From positions 1 through 64,000 of the forward strand of contig NZ_KB904702.1 in assembly GCF_000380165.1 (NCBI RefSeq): a stretch of DNA of 64,000 nucleotides, written 5' to 3'. Source of the stretch: Wenjunlia vitaminophila DSM 41686 (lineage in GTDB: Bacteria; Actinomycetota; Actinomycetes; Streptomycetales; Streptomycetaceae). This document shows positions 39,604 through 48,311 of this stretch, piece after piece (the stretch's first letter is position 1; each line of letters opens with the position of its first letter). Under the pieces are notes generated by a model, which ran no database searches, was not told where the DNA came from, and saw nothing but the letters and a program-made list of their open reading frames with translations. A program made the translations under genes and the position numbers.

Positions 39604-40899
39604 CTACAAGGTCGGATCCGGTGTCGGCTGTCGGGCGCCTGCCGACTTCCTTGTGCCACCGAGGGTGTCACCGACGCGACGACGCCGGAAGAACAGCCTG
39701 CCACACCGCCGGTCGGCCTCAACCCCCCCGGGCAGGTGCAGCGGTCCCTGCCCGTGCCAGCCGGTGACCAGACGGTCCACCTCCTCGATGTGCTGGGCGA
39801 ACAACGAGCCCGCCGGACTGCCCGCGGAGACCGCGGCCCGGCGCAGCACCCGGCGGCGGACCGCGGGGGGCAGCTCCAGCAGCCGGGCGGCGTCCAGGCC
39901 GCCGTCGTCCTCGCGGACCTCCGCCTCGGCGCGGGTGGCCCAGCAGTCCAGGGCGTCGGCGTCGTCACGGGAGAGCTGGGCGGTGCGGGCGAGCGCCTCG
40001 ACGACCCCCTTGCCCAGGGACTTCTCCAGCACCGGCAGGGCCTCGTGCCGGACCCGGGAGCGGGTGTAGGCCGGGTCGGCGTTGTGCGGGTCCTCCCACA
40101 CGGTCAGGGACTGGGCGTGGCACGCCCTGCGGGTGGTGTCCCGGTCCAGGTGGAGGAAGGGACGGCGGTAGCGGCCGTTCACCGCCGGCATCCCCGAGAG
40201 CGAGCGGGTGCCGGAGCCCCTCGCGAGGCCGAGCAGGACGGTTTCGGCCTGGTCGTCACGGGTGTGGCCGAGCAGCACGGCCACGGCGCCGTGCCGCCGG
40301 GCCGCGAAGTCCAGTGCGGTGTAGCGGGCGGTGCGGGCGGCGGCCTCCGGGCCGCCCTGGTTGCCCACGGTGACCGCCAGTGCCTCGACCGGGTGCAGGC
40401 CCAGGTCGCGCAATCGGTTCGCCACTTCCAGCGCGCGGGTGGTGGAGCCGTCCTGGAGTCCGTGGTCGATGGTGACGGCACCCGGCCTGATGCCGAGCTT
40501 GGGGGCCTCGAAGGCCAGCGCGGAGGCCAGCGCCATGGAGTCCGCGCCGCCGCTGCACGCGGCGAGGACCAGCAGGCCGGGGGAGCGGTCGGACGCGGAC
40601 GGGTCGTGAGCGGCGGGGTCGAGGACGACGGGCTCCGCGGAGCCGCGGTCCGGGGAGCCGGGCTCGACGGGGCGGGCGCCGGGAACGTGGGGGGCGCCGT
40701 TCCGGGTGGTGCCGTCGCGGTGGGCGCCGGGTCGATCGAACACGGACCTGGCGGCGCCGGGGGCCGGGTCGGTGTCGCGACCGGTGCCGTTGACCGGGCC
40801 GGCCACGCCGGCCCGGCCCGCCTCGAGGTCGCGGAGCACGTCGTGGAGGACCCGGCGGACCGCCAGGCGTATCGCGGCCACCGCGGGGTGGGGACCCAT
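39604..40899 (-). CDS. tilS: tRNA(Ile)-lysidine synthetase
   Basis: The 431-residue enzyme modifies the wobble C34 of the AUA-reading tRNA-Ile to lysidine. The PP-loop ATPase motif [13 protein letters not shown] is near residue 112, with [32 protein letters not shown] and [15 protein letters not shown] following. The N-terminal region carries about 70 extra low-complexity residues (Gly/Asp/Arg/Pro-rich, about 30-100) before the PP-loop, where most TilS proteins have few. The ATG is chosen because AAGGAG lies 9 nt upstream; a TTG three codons earlier is too close to it. It is followed by hpt. Confidence 0.94.
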   Translation of the reverse strand: MGPHPAVAAIRLAVRRVLHDVLRDLEAGRAGVAGPVNGTGRDTDPAPGAARSVFDRPGAHRDGTTRNGAPHVPGARPVEPGSPDRGSAEPVVLDPAAHDPSASDRSPGLLVLAACSGGADSMALASALAFEAPKLGIRPGAVTIDHGLQDGSTTRALEVANRLRDLGLHPVEALAVTVGNQGGPEAAARTARYTALDFAARRHGAVAVLLGHTRDDQAETVLLGLARGSGTRSLSGMPAVNGRYRRPFLHLDRDTTRRACHAQSLTVWEDPHNADPAYTRSRVRHEALPVLEKSLGKGVVEALARTAQLSRDDADALDCWATRAEAEVREDDGGLDAARLLELPPAVRRRVLRRAAVSAGSPAGSLFAQHIEEVDRLVTGWHGQGPLHLPGGVEADRRCGRLFFRRRRVGDTLGGTRKSAGARQPTPDPTL

Positions 40900-41008
40900 G
40901 TAGATCAACTCCTTAGGGCCGCGCGACCCGGCCCTGCGGGCGTCAGGCGGGCCGTGCGGCGACGCACGGGCTGGGGAGTTCCGGTGGGCTCGCTCGGGCC
41001 GGATCTGG

Positions 41009-41091
41009 CCCGGCGATCACCGGCGGGCTCTTGGTCGATCGTGGCAGAAGTCAGGCGATACCCGAGCATCGCACGCGGACCCGGCGATCAC
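41009..41091. repeat. Separated direct repeat CCCGGCGATCAC upstream of tilS
   Basis: The 12-bp word occurs at 41009-41020 and 41080-41091, both in the 263-nt gap before tilS. A 71-bp separation is loose for one operator pair. It may be chance or looped binding. Confidence 0.35.
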
Positions 41092-41162
41092 GCTCCCTCG
41101 GATGGGTGACTGCGGGGTTGACTGGCGGCGCAATAGAGCAATGACGGGGCGTGCTCGCGCAC

Positions 41163-42314
41163 CTACTTTGAGTGTACGCGCGCCACCCACTTCTCCGGGT
41201 CCGCGATCTCCTGGCGGGTCGGCAGGGTGTTCGGGGACGTCCAGACGCGGTTGAAACCGGTCATGCCGACCTGCCGCACCACCGCGTTGACGAACCGCTC
41301 ACCGTCCTTGTACTGCCGCAGCTTCGCGTCGAGGCCGAGCAGCTTGCGCAGCGCCAGGTCGATCCGGCCCGCGCCGTGCTGGCGGCGGCGCTGGAACTTC
41401 TCGCGGATCTCCGCCACGGTCGGCACCACCTCGGGCCCCACCCCGTCCATGACGTAGTCCGCGTGGCCCTCGAGCAGGGACATCACCGCGGTGAGCCGGG
41501 ACAGGATCTCCCGCTGGGTCGGGGTCTGCACGATCTCCAGCATGCTCCGCCCCACCTCGGGGCGGTCCTCGCCCTCCGCGCCGTCCCGGCCGCCCAGCGA
41601 CTGGAGGGCCTCGCGCACCCGCTCCAGCAGGGTCGCCGGGTCCACCTCGGTCTCGGCGAGGAACGACTGGATCTCGCCCTCGATGTGGTCGCGCAGCCAG
41701 GGCACCGCGCTGAACTGGGTGCGGTGGGTCTCCTCGTGCAGGCACACCCACAGCCGGAAGTCGTGCGGTGCCACGTCCAGCTCCCGCTCGACGTGCACGA
41801 TGTTGGGGGCGACGAGCAGCAGCCGGCCCTGCTGGGCGGTGCCCGGCTCCAGCGTCGCCGGGCCGGCGGGCAGGTCGTGGGTGGCGGGGGCGAAGGTCTC
41901 GTACTGGCCCAGCACCCGGGAGGACAGGAACGACAGCAGCATCCCCACCTCGACGCCGGTGACCTTGCCGCCGACCGCACTGATCACGGCACTGCCGGGC
42001 ACGTTGGCCCGGCGCGCCTGCATCTTGTCCAGCAGCGGACGCAGCACCTCGCGGAAACCGGCCACGTTCGCCTTGATCCACCCGGGTCGGTCCACGATGA
42101 GCACGGGGGTGCCCCCGAGGTCCGGGGTCCCGTCGGGCGGCGTCATCGAGGTGAACTCGCGGACGTGCCGCTCCGACGCCTCGGCGTGCCGGCGCAGCTC
42201 GCCGACCACCTCACGCGCCTGCTCCCGGTCGACCTCCGGGCCGGGCCGGACCAGCCGGGTCGCGGTCGCCACCGCGAGGTTCCAGTCGACCATCTCCGCT
42301 CCACCGATCGTCAT
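41163..42314 (-). CDS. DUF2342/zincin_2 family zinc-dependent metalloprotease
   Basis: The 383-residue protein belongs to the actinobacterial family labelled zinc-dependent metalloprotease or coenzyme F420 biosynthesis-associated protein. WVCLHEETHRTQFSAVPWL has the HEXXH zinc motif (HEETH) near residue 205, followed by LRDHIEGEIQSFL. LLEGHADYVMDGVGPEVVP is the second conserved segment and probably supplies the third ligand. VDWNLAVATATRLVRPGPEV is typical of the N-terminus. The ATG giving MTIGGAEMVDWN is used, matching the start I recall in Streptomyces; ATG seven codons later with GGAG upstream is possible. There is no signal peptide. It sits between tilS and dacB; substrate is unknown. Confidence 0.88.
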   Translation of the reverse strand: MTIGGAEMVDWNLAVATATRLVRPGPEVDREQAREVVGELRRHAEASERHVREFTSMTPPDGTPDLGGTPVLIVDRPGWIKANVAGFREVLRPLLDKMQARRANVPGSAVISAVGGKVTGVEVGMLLSFLSSRVLGQYETFAPATHDLPAGPATLEPGTAQQGRLLLVAPNIVHVERELDVAPHDFRLWVCLHEETHRTQFSAVPWLRDHIEGEIQSFLAETEVDPATLLERVREALQSLGGRDGAEGEDRPEVGRSMLEIVQTPTQREILSRLTAVMSLLEGHADYVMDGVGPEVVPTVAEIREKFQRRRQHGAGRIDLALRKLLGLDAKLRQYKDGERFVNAVVRQVGMTGFNRVWTSPNTLPTRQEIADPEKWVARVHSK

Positions 42315-42366
42315 AGCCCTCACCGTACGTCGCCGACCGCGGTCAGGGGAGGGCTACCCAGCACCA

Positions 42367-43923
42367 TCAGCGACAACCGCAACGGGCCAGCGCCGCGGCC
42401 AACCTGTCGAGGGCCGCCGTGGCCCGGTCCGGGTCGGAGGTCCCGGAGGCGGTGAAGGCGAACGCGAGCAGCCGGCCGTCGGCGTCCACCGTGGTGCCCG
42501 CCAGGGTGTTCACCCCGGTGAGGGTGCCGGTCTTGGCCCGCACCAGGCCCGCGGCGCCGGACACCGACCGGCCGGGGCCGGTGGTGTCCTCCGCGGCCCG
42601 GTCCGCGCCGTCGGCGTCACCGCCCCGATCCGCTGTGTAGCGGTGCTCTAGGGTGCCGGTGAAACCAGCCACGGGAAGGCCGGTGAGCGCCGACCGTAGC
42701 TGCGGGTGCTCCGGGGAGGCGGCCAACGCGAGCAGGTCGGCCAGGAGCTCCGCGGAGAGCTCGTCCTCGCGGTCGAGGCCGCTGCCGTCACGAATCCGCG
42801 CGCCGCCCACGTCGAGACCGGCCTCCTCGAGCACCGAGGTCACGGCCCGGCCCGCACCGGCGAAGCTCGCCGGCTCGTTCCTGGCCAGCGCGGTCTGCCG
42901 GGCGAGGGCCTCGGCGATGTCGTTGTCGCTGGTGGTCAGGGCGCGCTCGACCATCGTGCCCAGCGGCTGCGAGCGCACCTCGGCCAGCGGCGCGTCGGAC
43001 GCCTTCGCCCCCCGCCCCGGGCTCGGCTTCCCCCGCACCGCGACGCCTTCCTCCCGCAGCAGGTCGGCGAAGGCCTCCGCGGCGTCCCGGGCCGGGTCGG
43101 CCACCCGGGGTGCGTGCCGGGTGCTGCGGGGGTCCACCCGGCCCTCGTCCACCATCAGGGCGGTGACCGGCGCGATGTTCTCGTTCCCCCGGCCGATCGG
43201 GTGGTGGCGCGGCCCCGAGTAGGCGGTGGCGTCGTACCGCAGGCGCACGCTCCGCACGCCGCGGTCCCGCAGGGCCGCGGCCGTGGACCCGGCCAGCTCG
43301 CGCAGGCTGGCCGGCCGGTCGGAGCCCGCCGTGGAGAGCGCGGTCAGGGTGGGGTCGCCCCCGCCGACCAGCACGATCTCCCTCGCCGACGACCCGGTGG
43401 TGACGACGGTGGGGATGCGGTGGTCGGCTCCGAGCACCGTCAGCGCCGCGACCGCTGTCGCGATCTTCATCGTGGACGCCGGGGTGGCCGGAGCCTTCGC
43501 CCGCACCCCGTACACCAGTTCCCCGGTGGTGGTGTCGACCACCGCGAGCGAACGCCGTGTGCCCAGGTCCGGGGAGTCGAGCAGCGGGCCGAGGGCGCGC
43601 CGCATCCCCTTGGCGGTGGGCAGCGGCAGCTCGGACGCGCCCTTGCCGCCGGGGGCCTGCCGGGCGCCGACCGGGGTCAGGACCCGGGGGGCGGCCCTGG
43701 TGGCCCCTTCCTGCCCGCGGCCCTGGCGGTGGTGCGGCAGGTCCGCGGCGGCCCGGCGCTCCGCGGCCCGCTGGCCGCCCTCCCACGGGCCGGCCGCGGT
43801 CACCACGACCCCGGCCAGCGCCAGGCCGGTGGCGGCCGACCAGCCCACCACCCGCCAGGTCCCCCTCCCCGCCGGGCCGAGCGAGCCCACCCTGCCGGCC
43901 CACCTGACCCAACCGGCCCTCAC
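42367..43923 (-). CDS. dacB: D-alanyl-D-alanine carboxypeptidase/endopeptidase (class C PBP, PBP4 type)
   Basis: The roughly 518-residue penicillin-binding protein has an N-terminal membrane anchor or signal (VVGWSAATGLALAGVVVTAA) and a charged, Arg-rich stretch. The DacB catalytic motifs are present: SxxK in TPASTMKIATAVAAL, SxN in LTTSDNDIAEALARQ, and KTG in VRAKTGTLTGVNTLAG. Between SxxK and SxN lies the long insert characteristic of class C PBPs (HPIGRGNENIAPVTALMVDEG). It trims peptidoglycan outside the membrane. GTG with GAGG 5 nt upstream is the chosen start. The insertion GGDADGADRAAEDT near the KTG motif is low-complexity. Confidence 0.93.
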   Translation of the reverse strand: MRAGWVRWAGRVGSLGPAGRGTWRVVGWSAATGLALAGVVVTAAGPWEGGQRAAERRAAADLPHHRQGRGQEGATRAAPRVLTPVGARQAPGGKGASELPLPTAKGMRRALGPLLDSPDLGTRRSLAVVDTTTGELVYGVRAKAPATPASTMKIATAVAALTVLGADHRIPTVVTTGSSAREIVLVGGGDPTLTALSTAGSDRPASLRELAGSTAAALRDRGVRSVRLRYDATAYSGPRHHPIGRGNENIAPVTALMVDEGRVDPRSTRHAPRVADPARDAAEAFADLLREEGVAVRGKPSPGRGAKASDAPLAEVRSQPLGTMVERALTTSDNDIAEALARQTALARNEPASFAGAGRAVTSVLEEAGLDVGGARIRDGSGLDREDELSAELLADLLALAASPEHPQLRSALTGLPVAGFTGTLEHRYTADRGGDADGADRAAEDTTGPGRSVSGAAGLVRAKTGTLTGVNTLAGTTVDADGRLLAFAFTASGTSDPDRATAALDRLAAALARCGCR

Positions 43924-44025
43924 ATCCACCTCTGACCAGCCCCTTCCGCACCTGCCCCACGTCCGTGAGGACACTCAATCAAGCCCCGCGGCGGGGTGCG
44001 ACCGCAGGGGTTCGCCGTCCTCCAC

Positions 44026-44056
44026 TTGCACCTCACGCACCGTGAGGAGCCACGCT
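44026..44056 (+). promoter_or_regulatory. MerR-type promoter with palindromic operator (tipA-promoter-like)
   Basis: TTGCAC (-35, 44026-44031) and CACGCT (-10, 44051-44056) are 19 bp apart, the long spacing MerR regulators correct by DNA distortion. The spacer holds CCTCACG-CAC-CGTGAGG, a perfect 7-bp inverted repeat. As far as I recall, the S. lividans tipA promoter has almost the same words. Confidence 0.75.
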
Positions 44057-44107
44057 GGACCGGGGCGGCTGCCCCGAAGGAACCGGACAGGAGGAACGGT
44101 CGGCGCC

Positions 44108-44866
44108 ATGGACCACCCGATCGGCGAGGTCGCCGCGTTCGCCGGCGTCACCGTGCGCGCGCTGCACCACTACGAGGAGATCGGGCTGCTGCGGCCGAGC
44201 CGCCGCACCCCCGCGGGGCACCGGCGGTACACGGACGGCGACCTCGCCCGGCTCCAGCAGATCAGGTTCTACCAGGAGCTCGGCTTCCGCCTCGACGAGG
44301 TCGCCGCGCTCCTCGACGACCCGGAGACCGACCCCACGGAGCACCTGCGCCGGCAGCACGCCCTGCTGCTGGGGCGCGCCGCCCGGCTCGAGGCGATGGC
44401 GGCAGCCGTGGAACGAACACTGGAGGCACACCGCATGGGCGTCAACCTCACCCCTGAGGAACGTTTCGAGGTCTTCGGGGAGCGCGACCCGGAGCAGTAC
44501 GCGACGGAGGCCGACCGACGCTGGGGCGACGGCCCCGCGTACCGTGAGGCACGACGCCGCACGGCCCGCTACACCAAGGACGACTGGCGGCGCATCACCG
44601 GGGAGCAGCGCCAGGTGGGTGCGCGCTTCGCCGAGCTGCTGCGCTCGGGCGCGGCGGCGACGTGCCGCGAGGCGATGGACCTCGCCGAGGAGCACAGGCG
44701 GCAGGTCTGCCGGTACTTCTACGACTGCGACCACACCGTTCACCGCGGACTCGCGGACCTCTACGAGTCCGATCCCCGCTTCACCGAGGGCTACGGTCCG
44801 GCACCGGAGTTGGGCCGGTACGTCGGTGCGGCCATCCGGGCGAACGCGGACCGGCACGAAGGGTGA
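44108..44866 (+). CDS. tipA: TipA-like MerR-family transcriptional activator with TipAS ligand-binding domain
   Basis: The 252-residue protein has an N-terminal MerR HTH (IGEVAAFAGVTVRALHHYEE, GHRRYTDGDLARLQQI), a coiled dimerisation helix and a C-terminal TipAS domain from residue 110 (MGVNLTPEERFEVFGERDP, then RYTKDDWRRITGEQRQVGA and YFYDCDHTVHRGLADLYESD). In S. lividans, TipAL binds thiopeptides covalently through a cysteine and activates its own promoter. Here the residue that aligns with that cysteine appears to be Gly (HRG instead of HTC, from memory of TipAL), so covalent trapping may be lost. An internal ATG at codon 110 has its own GGAGG. AGGAGGA lies about 13 nt before the main ATG. 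The promoter is a TipA-type palindrome. Confidence 0.9.
   Translation: MDHPIGEVAAFAGVTVRALHHYEEIGLLRPSRRTPAGHRRYTDGDLARLQQIRFYQELGFRLDEVAALLDDPETDPTEHLRRQHALLLGRAARLEAMAAAVERTLEAHRMGVNLTPEERFEVFGERDPEQYATEADRRWGDGPAYREARRRTARYTKDDWRRITGEQRQVGARFAELLRSGAAATCREAMDLAEEHRRQVCRYFYDCDHTVHRGLADLYESDPRFTEGYGPAPELGRYVGAAIRANADRHEG
44422..44437 (+). promoter_or_regulatory. Internal ribosome site and ATG for a TipAS-like short product
   Basis: GGAGG at 44422-44426 stands 8 nt before the in-frame ATG of codon 110 (44435). In S. lividans the free TipAS domain is made from an internal start at the same place. The same two-product design is likely here. Confidence 0.6.
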
Positions 44867-44980
44867 GGGTGGGGTGTCCGTGGGGCGCAACCGGGAACGG
44901 TGTCATCTGCGTCGCCGTTGATACCTTGGGCTTTGCACCCCCGTCACCTGCCCTCTCCCGCCTCCAGGAGCATCCGTCCC

Positions 44981-45706
44981 GTGACGAATATCGCCCTCGG
45001 GCCCAGCTGGCTGGATCCCGACTACCTGATCTCGACCTTCGGGCTGATCGGGATCTTGGTCATTGTCTTCGCCGAGTCCGGGCTTCTGATCGGGTTCTTC
45101 CTCCCTGGTGACTCCCTGCTGTTCACCACCGGCCTGCTGGTGTCCAACGGGGAGCACATCGACCAGCCGCTGTGGCTGGTCTGCACGCTGGTGGCGGCCT
45201 CGGCCATCGCCGGTGACCAGGCGGGTTACCTGTTCGGCCGCAGGGTCGGGCCCTCGCTCTTCAACCGGCCCAACTCGCGGTTGTTCAAGCAGGAGAACGT
45301 GACGAAGGCGCACGACTTCTTCGAGCGCCACGGCCCGGGCTCGATCATCCTCGCCCGGTTCGTGCCGGTGGTCCGCACCTTCACCCCGATCATCGCCGGG
45401 GTGAGCCGGATGAGTTACGGCAAGTTCGTGCTCTACAACTGCATCGGTGGCTCGCTGTGGGGGGCCGGCGTCACCGTGCTGGGGTACTTCCTCGGACAGA
45501 TCGACTTCGTCGAACAGAACATCGAAAAGATCCTGCTCGGGGTCGTCCTGCTCTCGGTGATCCCGCTCGTGATCGAGTACCTGCGGTCCCGGCGCAAGTC
45601 CGCCCGGGGGGCCGGCGGGGCGTCCCCCGCGGGCGTGCCCTCCCGGACGGAGGGCGACGGCCCGGAACCCCGTCCGCGCGGACGGCACCGCGCCAACTCC
45701 CGCTGA
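44981..45706 (+). CDS. DedA-family (VTT domain) membrane protein
   Basis: The 241-residue protein has about five membrane segments. The DedA pattern is clear: GLIGILVIVFAESGLLIGFFLPGDSLL (re-entrant loop with acidic residue), AGYLFGRRVGPSLFNRPNSR, FFERHGPGSIILARFVPVVRTF (the conserved [F/Y]xxxR and PxxR region) and GVSRMSYGKFVLYNCIGGSLW. DedA proteins act in lipid carrier recycling (undecaprenyl phosphate or phospholipid flipping) and envelope homeostasis. GTG with AGGAG about 10 nt upstream is the start. The last 40 residues are an Arg/Gly/Pro-rich cytoplasmic tail. It follows the tipA-like gene after 114 nt and could share its transcript. Confidence 0.93.
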   Translation: MTNIALGPSWLDPDYLISTFGLIGILVIVFAESGLLIGFFLPGDSLLFTTGLLVSNGEHIDQPLWLVCTLVAASAIAGDQAGYLFGRRVGPSLFNRPNSRLFKQENVTKAHDFFERHGPGSIILARFVPVVRTFTPIIAGVSRMSYGKFVLYNCIGGSLWGAGVTVLGYFLGQIDFVEQNIEKILLGVVLLSVIPLVIEYLRSRRKSARGAGGASPAGVPSRTEGDGPEPRPRGRHRANSR

Positions 45707-45710
45707 CCCG

Positions 45711-45745
45711 GCACCGGCCCGGCCCCCCGTGGGCCGGGCGGGTGC
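45711..45745. terminator. Bidirectional terminator between DedA and kinase genes
   Basis: A 15-bp stem (GCACCGGCCCGGCCC with its complement, one mismatch) and a CCCGT loop fill the gap between two convergent stop codons. Confidence 0.8.
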
Positions 45746-46777
45746 TCAGTGCGCCAGCCGGGTGTGGGTCTCCGCGGTGGCCAGGGCCGGGTCCAGGTCA
45801 CGCAGGGCCAGCCAGGTCGCGCCCGCGACCCCGTCCCCGGCGGTGAGCAGCTCCCCCTCGATCCGGCCGGCAAGGATCTCCTTGAGCCGCCGTCCCACGG
45901 GGGAGGCCGCACTGCCGACGCTGCCGGCGATCACTAGCGGGGCGTCCGGCCCCACGCCCCGGCGGACCAGGCCCACGGTGTCGGCGAGCAGCCCCGCGGC
46001 GCGTTCCACGATGTCCACGGCGGCCGGCTCCCCCGCGTCGAAGGCCGCGGCGACCGGGCGGGACAGTTCGGCGAGCCGCACCGGGGGCCGGTTGTTGGCG
46101 GCGGCGATCAACTCGTCCCGCAACTCGACCGGGTCGTCCGGTGCCGCGACCGCACCGGCGGTCGTGCGGTCACCGAGCAGCCCGTCCACCACCGACCTGC
46201 CGAGGACGCCGAGCCGCTGCCCGGCGTCGAGGGCGCGCAGGGTGGCCCGGACCGCCTCCCGCCCGATCCAGAACCCCGAGCCGTCGTCCCCGAGCAGCCA
46301 GCCGTAGCCGTCCACCGTCCGGACCACCCGGTGGTCCACGACCACGCCCCCGGAGGTGCCGGTGCCGACGATCAGGGCGGTGCCGTCGGGGGCCGGAGTC
46401 CCCGAGGCGAAGGCCACCTCCAGGTCGGACAGGTACCGGGGGGAGACGGTGAGCCCGGCCTCCTGCCAGGCCCGCCGGAACGGCTCCGCGACCTCGGGGA
46501 TGCGCAGCGCGGTGCCGCCGGCCGCGCCGACCACCGCGGCCCTGACCCGGGTGGGGTCGAGACCGGCGAGGGCCACCGCCAACGCGCGGCCGAGCTCGGC
46601 CGCGGCGGACACCGGATGGCTGAACGGGTTCCCACCGCCGGCGACGCCGCGCCCCAGCGGCCGACCCGTGCGGTCGGCCACCAGCACCCGGGTGGAGGTC
46701 CCCCCGAGGTCCCCGCCGAGCACCAGGGCTTCGCCCGCATCCGCGGAACCGGACCGCGGGTCCGTGCTGTTCGCCAA
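45746..46777 (-). CDS. BadF/BadG-type sugar kinase, N-acetylglucosamine kinase-like
   Basis: The 343-residue ASKHA kinase resembles eukaryotic-type NAG kinase. VLGGDLGGTSTRVLVADRTG is the phosphate-1 loop, VVGAAGGTALR and LSDLEVAFASGTP lie in the sugar domain, TALIVGTGTSGGVV is the phosphate-2 loop, GWLLGDDGSGFWIGREAV is the family signature, and VIAGSVGSAASP is the adenosine motif. It should phosphorylate an N-acetylated amino sugar in the cytoplasm; N-acetylglucosamine or N-acetylmuramate are the likeliest substrates. TTG is the start, with GGAGG 5 nt upstream. It is the last gene of a five-gene leftward cluster, but a terminator hairpin precedes it, so it may be expressed at reduced level. 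Confidence 0.85.
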   Translation of the reverse strand: MANSTDPRSGSADAGEALVLGGDLGGTSTRVLVADRTGRPLGRGVAGGGNPFSHPVSAAAELGRALAVALAGLDPTRVRAAVVGAAGGTALRIPEVAEPFRRAWQEAGLTVSPRYLSDLEVAFASGTPAPDGTALIVGTGTSGGVVVDHRVVRTVDGYGWLLGDDGSGFWIGREAVRATLRALDAGQRLGVLGRSVVDGLLGDRTTAGAVAAPDDPVELRDELIAAANNRPPVRLAELSRPVAAAFDAGEPAAVDIVERAAGLLADTVGLVRRGVGPDAPLVIAGSVGSAASPVGRRLKEILAGRIEGELLTAGDGVAGATWLALRDLDPALATAETHTRLAH

Positions 46778-46803
46778 GGGAACCTCCTGGGGGTGGTGGG
46801 TGT

Positions 46804-46837
46804 GACCGCCCGGCCGGCGGGTTCCGGCCGGGCGGTC
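46804..46837 (-). terminator. Hairpin between the first TIM-barrel gene and the kinase
   Basis: GACCGCCCGGCC and GGCCGGGCGGTC are a perfect 12-bp stem with a 10-nt loop, just after the stop codon of the TIM-barrel gene. It may attenuate transcription into the kinase gene. Confidence 0.65.
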
Positions 46838-46841
46838 GTGC

Positions 46842-48293
46842 TCAGCCGCGGACGAGGGTGATCCGGGCGAAGGCCCCGGGCTCCAGGGTCAGCGGGACCG
46901 TCCCGCCGGCCGGGTGGGCGGGGAGCTCTCCCGGCTTGGCGTCCACGGTCACCTGACTGATGCCCCCGGCGACGCGCAATTGCACCTTCGCGGTGGAGGT
47001 GAAGCTCCAGTTGGTCACCACCAGGGTCCGCGACGCGGAGTCGGGTGCCTCGGTGAACTGGCCGACGACCACCGGGTCGCCGGACACCCCGGCCACCCAG
47101 TCGCCGGGCGCGAAGGACGGCAGCCCCTTGGGCGGCGTCACGTTGCCCGTCACCCCGACGGACTCACTGGTCAGCGGCAGGATCTCCGTGCCGACGACGC
47201 CCAGCGCCCGGTTGACCTTCTTCGCGGCGTACCACAGGGCCGTCCGCTCGCCCCCGACGGTGATCAGCGCCGGCTCGAAGGCCTCGCCCCGGGCGGGGTC
47301 CGGCGTCCAGTAGGTGAAGTACTGGATGCCCTTGTACCCGTAGGCGAGGGCGATGCCGATCTGCCAGCGCAGCTCGGCCGGGGTCGGCATGCGGTGGTTG
47401 GCGTACTTGATGCTCTGGATGAACGTCCAGTACGGGATGCCGGCTTCCTGGGCGACCGTGCGGACGATGGCGAGGTTGTCGAACCACCCCGCGTCGTAGT
47501 CGGCCCCGAGCACCAGCGGGTAGCGGTCGAAGGAGAGCATCGGCGGCCGGACGGTCTGGACGTAGTTCCGGTAGTAGTTGACGTCGTTGGACGGCAGCAT
47601 GTTGATGTACGGCAGGGCGGTGGGGGCCAGCTCGCGCACCGCCGCGACGTACTGGGCCAGCGTCCCGAACCGGCCGTACCACGGCTCGTCGTACAGGTTG
47701 ATCCCGCCGAACGCCTTGCCCGGGTAGCGGCCGAGTATGGACTGGACGGAGCTCCTGACCTCCGCGTCGCTGAGCATGAACGCCTCGTCGGCCGGGCCGC
47801 CGGCGGAGAACCGGTGGGTGAGGCAGGTCATGTCGGCGTCGACCGGGATGAAGTCGAGACCGGCCCGCTCGGCCGTGCCGAGCGCCCAGCGGCTGACCAC
47901 GTCGTCGTTGAGGTAGTTGCCGCCGATGGCGAAGGTGAAGCCGGCCTCGGCCATCTGCTGGTAGCGCTCGTCGTTGGTCTCGAACGGGTGCGGCGGCCAC
48001 CACATGCCGATCGGGTACCGGTCGCCGGAGAGCATGCGCGGCACCGTGCCGTCGGCGGCGCTGGCGGTGGTCGCGCTCTGCCTGGCCGTGGAGCCGGCGG
48101 ACGCGGCGCTCGCCGGGGCGGCGGCGAACACCGGGAGTGCCGCGGCGGCGGTGCCGAGGCCGGCGAGCGCCATCAGGCCCCGGCGGCTGAGGCCGCCGTG
48201 CCCCACCGGCCCGCCCGGGGCCGCGGTGTCGGGGTCGCCGGGTCTGGTCGGTCCGGAGGCCGAGGGCGTGTGGGAACGGTCGTCGTGGTGCAT
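46842..48293 (-). CDS. Tat-exported TIM-barrel glycosidase-like protein (paralogue 1)
   Basis: The 483-residue protein has a twin-arginine signal (SRRGLMALAGLGTAAAALPV, cleavage near residue 65). After a Ser/Ala/Thr linker comes a barrel-like domain: YPIGMWWPPHPFETNDERYQ, AGFTFAIGGNYLNDD, FGGINLYDEPWYG with an Asp-Glu pair suited to be the acid/base, PPMLSFDRYPLVLG, and YGYKGIQYFTYWTPD. A C-terminal beta-sandwich follows (LPLTSESVGV to the end, VVTNWSFTSTAKVQLRV). This resembles clan GH-A glycosidases without a family I can name. A second gene three kilobases upstream is a clear paralogue with the same motifs. AAGGAG lies 5 nt before the ATG. It probably releases a sugar for the kinase and SIS protein of the same cluster. 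Confidence 0.75.
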   Translation of the reverse strand: MHHDDRSHTPSASGPTRPGDPDTAAPGGPVGHGGLSRRGLMALAGLGTAAAALPVFAAAPASAASAGSTARQSATTASAADGTVPRMLSGDRYPIGMWWPPHPFETNDERYQQMAEAGFTFAIGGNYLNDDVVSRWALGTAERAGLDFIPVDADMTCLTHRFSAGGPADEAFMLSDAEVRSSVQSILGRYPGKAFGGINLYDEPWYGRFGTLAQYVAAVRELAPTALPYINMLPSNDVNYYRNYVQTVRPPMLSFDRYPLVLGADYDAGWFDNLAIVRTVAQEAGIPYWTFIQSIKYANHRMPTPAELRWQIGIALAYGYKGIQYFTYWTPDPARGEAFEPALITVGGERTALWYAAKKVNRALGVVGTEILPLTSESVGVTGNVTPPKGLPSFAPGDWVAGVSGDPVVVGQFTEAPDSASRTLVVTNWSFTSTAKVQLRVAGGISQVTVDAKPGELPAHPAGGTVPLTLEPGAFARITLVRG

Positions 48294-48311
48294 CAGGGCT
48301 CCTTGCGGGGA

